A stretch of 6,853 bases of DNA. Origin: JBBRLA01 sp038231615. GTDB taxonomy: Bacteria; Myxococcota_A; Polyangia; Palsa-1104; JAEUJZ01. Under the pieces are notes generated by a model. That model saw only the letters and a list, made by a program, of their open reading frames with translations. It was not told the DNA's origin and searched no databases. Every line of letters begins with the position of its first letter. The first letter of the stretch is position 1. The position numbers were made by a program, and so were the translations under genes. The stretch spans positions 1-6,853 of the forward strand of contig JBBRLA010000472.1 of the NCBI GenBank assembly GCA_038231615.1, in the 5' to 3' direction. Positions 1 to 5,926 of this stretch are shown here, one piece after another.

Positions 1-1
1 G

Positions 2-1333
2 CACCTGAAGCCGGAGAACATCTTCCTGGCCCGCTATGAACTGGGGGACCGGATCACCCAGACAGTGAAGGTGGCACACTTCGGCCTGGCCCCCCTGCGC
101 CGCCCGCCGCTGCCAAGTTCCCGATCGGGTGGGGCCTCCAGCCCATCCGGGAGCCAGCCGGGGAGCTTCGGGACGACGGCGGAGAGCCAGGCGGGGATTT
201 CCCAGAAGACCGACGCTGAGGCGGCCCGGGGGCTTTCCCAGTACCAGGCCCCCGAGGTGCTCCGGGAGGAGCCGGACATCGACGGGCGGGCCGACCAGTG
301 GGCGCTGGCGGTGCTGCTCTACCGGGTGCTCAGCGGGCGGCTGCCCTTCGACGGGGAGACCCCGAAGAAGGTGCAGGACCAGGTGCTTTCGGAGGGACCC
401 ACGCCGCTGGCGCAGCTGGCCCCGGAGGTGCCGACCCACGCGATCGCGGTGATCGAACGGGCGATGTCCAAGAACCGGGAGGAGCGCTTCGATACGGTGC
501 TGGACCTGGTACACGCGCTGCAGGCGCGGCCGGCATCGACCTACAGCCCCTCGCTCAACCGGGAACTCCACGACAGTGGGGCCGGGGCGCCGGTGCCGCT
601 GCTGACGTCGCAGCGGCAGGCGAGCCGGGCGAATTCGGGATATACGTGGCCGGCCTTCGCTGGCGCTGCCGTGCTGGCGATGCTTTTCGGGGGTGGAGCG
701 ATGTTGTGGACGCTGCGGGCCCGGCAGCAACTGCTGGCGGCCCCGCGCCCGGTGCCAACGGCGCGAATCGACGAGACAGCGGACACGACAGGGGCGGCGG
801 CGACAATCAAGGAGCCACTCCCGACCCGAGCGGCGGCCATGCCCGCGCCGGTGCTCCCAGCGATGCGGGCAGCGGTCGCCGTGCCGATGGAGCCGGAGGC
901 GCGGCACAAGGGGGTGCCGACCAGGATACCGGCGGCGGCGATGTCACCGGCGACAGCGAAGACCGCGGGTGCGTCGATGGCCGATCCAGCGATGGCGCCA
1001 GCCCCGAAGTTGCAGACCCTGGAGAATGCCCAGCAAGCCTACGTCAATGGCGATGCCCGCCGGGCCTTGACTGTGGCGCTCGGCGTGGCGCTGCGGGGCA
1101 GTCGAGACGCGTGGCGCTTCGTGGGATCAGCGGCCTGCGCCCAGAAGGAGCTGCCGCTGGCCAACCGCGCCTTCCGACACCTGGACGATTCGGACCGCGT
1201 CTTCATCCTCTCGGTATGCCAGCGACAGGGGCTTACCTATTTTAACGGTCAGTTCCATCTAACCGAAGAAACAGAAGCACCTGGCCGGGCAGCTTTTGGC
1301 GTACCTCCTCGCTCCTTCGGTCACGTACAGTAG
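2..1333 (+). CDS. Ser/Thr protein kinase-like membrane protein, probable pseudokinase (5' end outside window)
   Basis: This is the last 443 residues of a Hanks-type kinase whose N-lobe lies before the window. Visible residues 2-9 are the catalytic-loop remainder LKPENIFL, residues 26-28 sit at the DFG position, 83-85 are APE, and a conserved helix with an Asp (ADQWALAVLLYRVLSGRLPF) and a late Arg (REERF) complete the C-lobe by about residue 175. The catalytic-loop Asp is His1 and the DFG Asp is His26, while the Lys and Asn of LKPEN are kept, so phosphotransfer is probably lost or very weak. The segment between HFG and APE is about 55 residues, Ser/Gly/Pro-rich, roughly twice the usual length, and the usual Thr of the GT..Y.APE motif is Leu78. 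One membrane segment (about residues 216-238) is followed by Arg-rich residues, an Ala/Pro-rich linker (240-336) and a TPR-like helical domain (337-420). The expected topology is a cytoplasmic kinase domain and a periplasmic C-terminus. The GTG at 65 is inside the kinase fold and is not the start. Confidence 0.9.
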   Translation, partial: HLKPENIFLARYELGDRITQTVKVAHFGLAPLRRPPLPSSRSGGASSPSGSQPGSFGTTAESQAGISQKTDAEAARGLSQYQAPEVLREEPDIDGRADQWALAVLLYRVLSGRLPFDGETPKKVQDQVLSEGPTPLAQLAPEVPTHAIAVIERAMSKNREERFDTVLDLVHALQARPASTYSPSLNRELHDSGAGAPVPLLTSQRQASRANSGYTWPAFAGAAVLAMLFGGGAMLWTLRARQQLLAAPRPVPTARIDETADTTGAAATIKEPLPTRAAAMPAPVLPAMRAAVAVPMEPEARHKGVPTRIPAAAMSPATAKTAGASMADPAMAPAPKLQTLENAQQAYVNGDARRALTVALGVALRGSRDAWRFVGSAACAQKELPLANRAFRHLDDSDRVFILSVCQRQGLTYFNGQFHLTEETEAPGRAAFGVPPRSFGHVQ

Positions 1334-1684
1334 TTGCTCGCGCCGTCATGGGAGGTGCTCGCGCCATCACTGGAGGTGCCCGCGGTCGCCAAAACCACTA
1401 TTCTAAGGCAGCCAAAGCACCCTCGCGACCCTGCTTTCATGCCCTTTTGAGGCTGCCCTATCAGCCTTCTCACGGCACCATGCCTGGGTTCCTAGGGCAT
1501 CCTGGCACCTGCTGCGCGCTGGTTGCCATGAAAGTGATCGCCTCCCTTGACGTCCGCCCCTTCGGTGCCGATGTAGATCTCACGAGTGACCCCGTCATCT
1601 CCACCACCCGTCTCGTTTTTCTGGCCGCCGCCCACGTCAATGCCCGCTCCGGCTGGACATGGATGGCCTGCGCCTTCGGCCGGG
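1334..1684. other. Intergenic stretch between convergent genes, no convincing gene
   Basis: About 350 bases separate the stop of the kinase-like gene from the stop of the acyl-CoA synthetase. Visible items are a short 21-bp tandem duplication at the left edge, a 7-bp inverted pair (GGCAGCC at 1407-1413, GGCTGCC at 1451-1457) separated by 37 bases, and a weak dyad at 1480-1500 (ATGCCT/AGGGCAT with one wobble pair). None has a T-run beside it, so no intrinsic terminator is called. Open frames exist on both strands, the best being a 47-codon minus-strand frame with a GTG start (1492-1635), but none shows a recognisable domain. Confidence 0.6.
1335..1390. repeat. 21-bp imperfect tandem repeat after the kinase stop
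   Basis: Two adjacent 21-base units (1335-1355 and 1356-1376) both begin TGCTCGCGCC and end GGAGG, matching at 18 of 21 positions. A degraded third start, TGCCCGCG, follows at 1377. The array begins one base after the kinase TAG codon, so it is non-coding as annotated. Its role is unknown; it may be a simple slippage duplication. Confidence 0.7.
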
Positions 1685-3334
1685 TCAGACCTCCGTGGTG
1701 CGCTCCCGCAGGAGGAACTTCTGGATCTTCCCCGTGGACGTGCGCGGCAAGGGGCCGAAGACCACGTGCCGCGGCGCCTTGTAGTGGGCGATGCGCTCGC
1801 GACAGAAGCGGATGATCTCCTCCGCCGTGGCCTGCCGGCCGTTCTTCAGTTCCACGAAGGCACAGGGCGTCTCGCCCCACTTCTCGTCCGCCCGCGCCAC
1901 CACCGCCGCCGAGAGCACGGCCGGGTGCCGACACAGCGTCTCCTCCACCTCCAACGACGAGATGTTCTCCCCTCCCGAGATGATGATGTCCTTGGATCGG
2001 TCCTTGATCTTCACATACCCATCGGGGTGTACCACCGCCAGGTCCCCGCTGTGGAACCAACCCCCGGCGAACGCTTCCTCGGTGGCCCTTTTGTTCTTCA
2101 GGTACCCCTTCATGGTGATGTTGCCGCGAAAGAAGATTTCCCCCATGGTCTCGCCATCCGGCGGCACCGGGCGCAGGGACTCGGGATCCAGCACCGCCAT
2201 CCCCTCCTCCAGCGGCGAGGTCACCCCTTGGCGGCCATTTCTTTCGGCCCGCTCCTCCAGGGTCATGGCGTTCCACGCATCATGCTTCTCGCACACCGCC
2301 GCCGGGCCGTAGGTCTCGGTCAGGCCGTAGACGTGGGTGATCTGGAAGCCGATGCGCTCCATCCCCTCCAGCACCGACACCGGCGGCGCGGCGCCGGCCA
2401 CCAGCCCGCAGACCTGGTGGGTGATGCCGGCCAGAAGCTCGTCCGAGGCGTTGATGATCATGTTATGCACGATCGGCGCCCCGCAGTAATGGGTCACCTT
2501 GTGCTCCTTGATGAGAGCCAGTACCTGCGGCACGTCCACCCGGCGCAGGCACACGCTGGTGCCAGCCACGACGGCCAGGGTCCAGGGGAAGCACCAGCCG
2601 TTGCAGTGGAACATGGGCAGCGTCCACAGGTAGATCGGGTGCCGCGGCATGCCCCAGCAAAGGACGTTGTTGATGGCGTTCAGGTGCGCCCCGCGGTGGT
2701 GGAAGACCACCCCCTTGGGGTTGCCGGTGGTGCCCGAGGTGTAGTTGAGCGAGATGGCATCCCACTCGTCCGCCGGCAGCGCCCACGGGTGATCCGGGCG
2801 CCCCTCGGCCAGCAGTGCCTCGTAGTCCATCTCGCCCAGGAGGGTGCCGCCGGGGTGCTCGGGATCGGCGACATCAATCACCAGCGGCCGGTGATCCAAC
2901 AGCGAGAGGGCCTTGCCGATGACGTCGGAGTACTCCCGATCGGTGATCAGCACCTTGGCCTCGGCGTGCTGGAGCATGAACGCCAGCGCCTCGGCGTCCA
3001 GGCGGGTGTTCAAGGTGTTGAGGACGGCGCCGGTCGCCGGTACGCCGAAGTGGACCTCGAACATCTCGGGGATGTTGGGGGCCATCACCGCCACGGTGTC
3101 GCCCCTGCCGATGCCCCGGCCACTGAGCGCCCCGGCCAGACGGCGACAGCGGGCGTAGGTCTGTTCCCAGGTGATGCGCCGCTGTCCATGGATGACGGCC
3201 ACGCGGTCGGGGTAGACCGCGGCAGTGCGCGGCAGGAAGGACAGGGGCGAGAGGGGAACGTGGTTGGCGGCGTTTTTCTCCAGCCCGATGTCATAGAGGT
3301 TCGGAGCGTTCGGCTGCGGTGTTTGGGGCGTCAT
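1685..3334 (-). CDS. AMP-forming acyl-CoA synthetase (fatty-acid/carboxylate-CoA ligase)
   Basis: This 549-residue member of the ANL adenylating family activates a carboxylic acid with ATP to an acyl-adenylate and transfers it to CoA in the cytoplasm. All core motifs are present: the phosphate-binding loop YTSGTTGNPKG (198-208), YGLTETYGP (336-344), GWFHSGDLA (425-433), the hinge region DRSKDIIISGGENIS (445-459), and the C-terminal PRTSTGKIQKF with catalytic Lys536. The N-terminus (ANHVPLSPLSFL, 22-33) and overall length match the medium-chain/plant AAE-like acyl-CoA synthetase group rather than the longer FadD type; the actual acid is not readable from the sequence. The ATG at 3334 was chosen because the protein then starts as family members do, and because its ATGA overlaps the stop of the upstream esterase, implying translational coupling. 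The same frame stays open upstream to 3703, but that part runs antiparallel in frame terms inside the esterase and is not coding. A GGAG lies 12 bases before the start. Confidence 0.95.
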   Translation of the reverse strand: MTPQTPQPNAPNLYDIGLEKNAANHVPLSPLSFLPRTAAVYPDRVAVIHGQRRITWEQTYARCRRLAGALSGRGIGRGDTVAVMAPNIPEMFEVHFGVPATGAVLNTLNTRLDAEALAFMLQHAEAKVLITDREYSDVIGKALSLLDHRPLVIDVADPEHPGGTLLGEMDYEALLAEGRPDHPWALPADEWDAISLNYTSGTTGNPKGVVFHHRGAHLNAINNVLCWGMPRHPIYLWTLPMFHCNGWCFPWTLAVVAGTSVCLRRVDVPQVLALIKEHKVTHYCGAPIVHNMIINASDELLAGITHQVCGLVAGAAPPVSVLEGMERIGFQITHVYGLTETYGPAAVCEKHDAWNAMTLEERAERNGRQGVTSPLEEGMAVLDPESLRPVPPDGETMGEIFFRGNITMKGYLKNKRATEEAFAGGWFHSGDLAVVHPDGYVKIKDRSKDIIISGGENISSLEVEETLCRHPAVLSAAVVARADEKWGETPCAFVELKNGRQATAEEIIRFCRERIAHYKAPRHVVFGPLPRTSTGKIQKFLLRERTTEV

Positions 3335-4452
3335 GGCTTGATGGAACTCCACTTCGGGTCTTCGTTGACCATCTGCCCCAGCCAGACTTGCAGGTCCACT
3401 CCCTGGGAGGTCTGCCCGGCGGGGTGCCCGAGGAAGGTGTGGTTGGTGCCGGTCTTGAAGAAATAATGCAGGTTGGGCAGCGGATCGAGGACGGTCTTGG
3501 CCAGATCGTAGAGGTCGGCCTGGAATGCCTCCGCCGTCAACATGAAGAAGCCGCGGATGGTCTGGTCCTGGGTGTAGGAAAGCAGGGACAGGCGGTCCTT
3601 GGGGTATTTGGCCGAAACGATGGGCACTACGGCGGACATGTCGTCGGTGCAGGCCGGGCAAAGCTGGCCCAGGGAGGCGGAAAGGCCCCACGAGGCGTAC
3701 CACGCCGCGCGCAGGAAGCTCGGGATGGCGTCGTCTTTCATCGCCGGGCCGGAGTCATCCAGGAGGTAGGACTCGCCGTTCTTTTGCGGGAAGTAATGAC
3801 GGAAGAGGTCGTAGTTCAGGGCCGAGCCGAAACCGCCGGCGCTGCTGCCACTGACCACGAGTTTGTCGGGGCTGGGGTAGGTCGCCGCCAGGCGGGACAG
3901 GAACGCCTTGAGGTTTTTGCGCCCCTGGTGATGGACCTGCTTGTCCTTGTAGGTAGCCACGTTGTCGCCGCTGTGCACGTCCCCGGTGCAGTAGGGGATG
4001 AACACCAAGGTGAAATCCTTGAAGGGGTTGTTCGCCGTGCGATCGAGGATCGAGCCGGTGACGGCGCCCTTGACCCCGTCGAACTGCGCCTTCTGGAAGG
4101 GCCCGTGGGCGGAGGTGTTCAGCTGGAAGCAGGTGGTGTAGTCCCAGCAGGCGCCGCCGCCGTTCAGGAACACGAGGAGGTTTTTGCCACTGCCCGGATT
4201 GATGCCCAGACCGGTCGGGGTGCCTTCGTCGCAGACGGAATCGGGGAAGTCGATCCAGGTCCAGGTGTTGGCCGGCGCCTGGATTGGCGTGCCCAGGATC
4301 GGCGGGGGCTCGGCCTGGGTCATGTCCATCCCTGCCGTGGAGTCGGGGGAACTGGTGGAGTCGCCACAGCCGGCGGCGAGCAGCAGGGCGAGGAGGGACA
4401 CGAAAAGGTCCGGTCTGGCGGCATGTCGAATCAAGGGGATGGCAGCATACAT
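3331..4452 (-). CDS. Pectin-acetylesterase/Notum-family lipoprotein hydrolase
   Basis: The 373-residue product is an alpha/beta-hydrolase carboxylesterase of the pectinacetylesterase family, expected to remove an acyl group from an exported or extracellular substrate. A lipoprotein signal is clear: hydrophobic residues 16-27, then lipobox LAAGC with acylated Cys29. Family motifs follow: FLNGGGACWDYTTC (95-108, a likely oxyanion loop and a Cys102/Cys108 pair), the nucleophile elbow SGSSAGGFG with Ser204, YTQD with Asp296 (the position of the acid in Notum by motif order), and GTNHTFL with His338. A Ser/Thr/Pro-rich tether spans roughly 30-50. The start at 4452 is preferred because it gives a normal lipoprotein signal and has GAGGT (4459-4463) six bases upstream; the frame is open further, to 4596, but that would add 48 residues before the signal. 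The gene is first in an operon, with a 4-base overlap with the acyl-CoA synthetase. The true substrate is unknown; pectin is only the family name. Confidence 0.9.
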   Translation of the reverse strand: MYAAIPLIRHAARPDLFVSLLALLLAAGCGDSTSSPDSTAGMDMTQAEPPPILGTPIQAPANTWTWIDFPDSVCDEGTPTGLGINPGSGKNLLVFLNGGGACWDYTTCFQLNTSAHGPFQKAQFDGVKGAVTGSILDRTANNPFKDFTLVFIPYCTGDVHSGDNVATYKDKQVHHQGRKNLKAFLSRLAATYPSPDKLVVSGSSAGGFGSALNYDLFRHYFPQKNGESYLLDDSGPAMKDDAIPSFLRAAWYASWGLSASLGQLCPACTDDMSAVVPIVSAKYPKDRLSLLSYTQDQTIRGFFMLTAEAFQADLYDLAKTVLDPLPNLHYFFKTGTNHTFLGHPAGQTSQGVDLQVWLGQMVNEDPKWSSIKP

Positions 4453-4480
4453 AAGGGTACCTCGGAGCAAGTTTCGGGGC

Positions 4481-4486
4481 ATCATA
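4481..4486 (-). promoter_or_regulatory. Possible -10 element for the esterase operon
   Basis: On the minus strand TATGAT (five of six matches to the sigma-70 consensus) lies 28 bases before the esterase ATG, leaving a short leader that holds the GAGGT ribosome site. No good -35 hexamer sits 16-18 bases further upstream, only GC-rich sequence such as TGCCCT. It stands out in an otherwise GC-rich 142-base divergent region, but the call is weak. Confidence 0.25.
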
Positions 4487-4594
4487 GCCCGCCGGGGGAT
4501 TCGAGGGCACATGGAGGAGGCCGGGCGTGTCTTCTTCACGCGGAGGGAGATGTCGGTGAACAGATTGTCAGTGGCAGCCGATAAGCTTCTGGTC

Positions 4595-5815
4595 ATGGAT
4601 CACCTCACGTTCGTTCCCACTACCGGTCAGTTCTTTTTCTGGGTTGATGAGGGCACTTCGCGAATGGACACCGCGGCGCTTCGCGCTTCGCGAATGGACA
4701 CCGCGGCGCTTCGCGCTTCGCGAATGGACACCGCGGCGCTTCGCGCTTCGCGAATGGACACCGCGGCGCTTCGCGCTTCGCGATCGGATGCGGGTGCGCG
4801 CCTGCTCCGGGCGGGTTGGCCGGCGGCGGCGCGGTTGATTGGCGGCGAGTCTGAGGTCCCACGGACGGAAGGGGTGCTGATCGAGCTGATCGACGCCCTG
4901 CCGATCCTGGCTGGGGCCTCGGCCATGGACCTGGATGGGGCGGCCCCGGAGGTGGCGATGTGGGCGGCGACGGCCCGGCTGGCGCTCTCGCTGGTGGTGC
5001 GCGGGCAGGTGTGGCCGCGGCTTCTGGCCCGGCGCCCCGGGCACGGCGACGAACGGATCTGTGGCTGGGAAGCGCGCTGGCACGTATCGCTGACCCCGGG
5101 CCTGCGCGGCCGGGTCGCCCAACTGGCCCGCACGCTGACCACGGCGCAGATCGCGGTGGTCCTGGGCCGAGGCGCCCGGCAGCTCACGCTGAGCCACGTC
5201 TCCGGTTTGTCGGCTATCACCGACGTGCAGCAAGCGCAAAAAGCAACGGCGGCTATCACCGACGTGCAGCAAGCGCGGAAAGCATCGTCGGGATATTCGA
5301 CCCGGGGGCTTTTGCGGTGGATGCTGGACGCCTGCGCCGATACCCTGGTGCGCGAGGGCGCCCGGCGCGGGGTCTACGTCCGCCTGGGAAGGTGGCCGGC
5401 GGACGCCTGGGAGCAGCGCCTGGTGCGCGGGCTGGTCGAAGACGAGGCCACCTTCACCACCGGGGAGGACGATCCGGAGGTGCTGGCCTGCGAGCTGCGA
5501 CAGTGGGCTGAAGAACTGGGGGTGACCCCGCCGCTCCTGTCGGCACCGCCCTCGCCGCCTTCGTGGCTGGCGACGGAGTCCCTACAGCAAATCATCGGGC
5601 GCATGGTAGAGCCGACGGCGATGCTGGCGAGCCGGCTGCTCCTGGGCGAGCCGGCCCCGCGAACCCTGGTCCCGGCCGTGCCGGTCCCGACCTCGAAGCT
5701 CAACCAGGCGGTGGCGGTCACCCGGGCGCTGATCCAGGCGACGCAGTCGGCAGGGGCAGGCATCAGCGCCAGCAAGAAGATGTCCAGCGAACGCAGCAAG
5801 AAGGCCGCGGGATAA
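4595..5815 (+). CDS. Orphan protein resembling the N-terminal accessory region of SNF2-type helicases, with internal tandem repeats
   Basis: The 406-residue product has no signal peptide, membrane segment or ATPase motif. Its start, LTFVPTTGQFFFWVDEG (4-20), and the core around MWAATARLALSLVVRGQVWPRL (122-143), a W-rich segment (158-164), LLRWMLDACADTLVRE (239-254), AWEQRLVRGL (271-280) and LRQWAEEL (301-308) resemble, in order and spacing, the helical domain that precedes the motor in bacterial SNF2/HepA-like helicases. This is recalled family likeness, not an alignment. The usual downstream motor is absent: the protein ends in a Pro/Ala-rich stretch and a Lys/Ser-rich tail, and the next gene is convergent and unrelated. 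Residues 22-61 are four SRMDTAALRA repeats and 207-232 are two 13-residue repeats, both in likely loops. The ATG at 4595 starts the likeness but lacks a clear ribosome site; an in-frame ATG at 4550, with GGAGG three bases before it, is an alternative adding 15 residues. It could be a truncated helicase remnant or a separate partner subunit. Confidence 0.65.
   Translation: MDHLTFVPTTGQFFFWVDEGTSRMDTAALRASRMDTAALRASRMDTAALRASRMDTAALRASRSDAGARLLRAGWPAAARLIGGESEVPRTEGVLIELIDALPILAGASAMDLDGAAPEVAMWAATARLALSLVVRGQVWPRLLARRPGHGDERICGWEARWHVSLTPGLRGRVAQLARTLTTAQIAVVLGRGARQLTLSHVSGLSAITDVQQAQKATAAITDVQQARKASSGYSTRGLLRWMLDACADTLVREGARRGVYVRLGRWPADAWEQRLVRGLVEDEATFTTGEDDPEVLACELRQWAEELGVTPPLLSAPPSPPSWLATESLQQIIGRMVEPTAMLASRLLLGEPAPRTLVPAVPVPTSKLNQAVAVTRALIQATQSAGAGISASKKMSSERSKKAAG
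4657..4783 (+). repeat. Four identical 30-bp tandem repeats inside the SNF2-like gene
   Basis: Units at 4657-4686, 4687-4716, 4717-4746 and 4747-4776 are identical, followed by a 7-base partial copy, TTCGCGA. Each unit encodes SRMDTAALRA in phase, and the next residues (SRSDAGARLL) look like a diverged relative of the unit. Each contains the palindrome CCGCGG, and the first five bases of TTCGCGAA recur at every junction. Because 30 is a multiple of three, copy-number change would alter length by 10 residues without breaking the frame. Perfect identity implies recent expansion. Confidence 0.97.
5211..5288 (+). repeat. Two 39-bp tandem repeats inside the SNF2-like gene
   Basis: Copies at 5211-5249 and 5250-5288 share their first 26 bases exactly (starting CGGCTATCACCGACGTGCAG) and differ at only a few positions near the end. 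They encode AITDVQQAQKATA and AITDVQQARKASS, in phase. The duplication sits between a Ser/His loop and the LLRWMLDACADTLV helix. It is unrelated in sequence to the 30-bp array in the same gene. Confidence 0.95.
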
Positions 5816-5822
5816 CGAGAAA

Positions 5823-5860
5823 CAGGGTCAGTCTCCTGACCCCTGAACCCCGCGGAATTC
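5823..5860. repeat. REP-like hairpin element, copy 1
   Basis: A 38-base element begins CAGGGTCAGTCTCCTGACCC and ends AATTC. GGGTCAG (5825-5831) and CTGACCC (5836-5842) form a perfect 7-bp stem with a TCTC loop. It starts 7 bases after the stop of the SNF2-like gene, in a convergent junction, the usual site for REP elements. There is no T-run, so it is not a classical intrinsic terminator, though it could protect the 3' ends of transcripts. Confidence 0.85.
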
Positions 5861-5889
5861 GCGCCCAAAGGACCCCGGGACCAAAAGAC

Positions 5890-5926
5890 CAGGGTCAGTC
5901 TCCTGACCTCCGAACCCCGTCAATTC
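5890..5926. repeat. REP-like hairpin element, copy 2, same orientation
   Basis: This is a second copy 67 bases from the first, in direct orientation, sharing CAGGGTCAGTCTCCTGACC, then a GAACCCCG block and a terminal AATTC. The stem is GGTCAG (5893-5898) with CTGACC (5903-5908), with a possible outer G-U pair. The stem differs from copy 1 by one base on the right arm. Its left arm supplies the TGA stop codon of the convergent polyamine-binding-like gene. Confidence 0.85.

Noticed and set aside
298..1245. Second long plus-strand frame inside the kinase gene
   Set aside because: It is Gly/Ala-rich and lies inside the kinase frame, which carries the recognisable domains.
1612..1620. T-run as an intrinsic terminator
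   Set aside because: There is no GC-rich dyad directly upstream of the five T bases.
1586..3466. Plus-strand open frame of 626 codons across the synthetase
   Set aside because: It is antisense to a gene with complete ANL motifs; its translation is Arg/His/Gly-rich with no domain, as expected for a GC-rich shadow frame.
4525..4541. GCGTG/CACGC dyad with a 7-base loop in the divergent region, a possible operator
   Set aside because: A 5-bp stem is expected by chance in such GC-rich DNA, and no second copy is seen.
3319..4584. Plus-strand open frame of 421 codons across the esterase
   Set aside because: It is antisense to a clear lipoprotein hydrolase; its composition is Gly/Val/Glu-rich with no motif.
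4657..4783. CRISPR-like array
   Set aside because: The 30-bp units abut with no spacers and encode an in-phase protein repeat.
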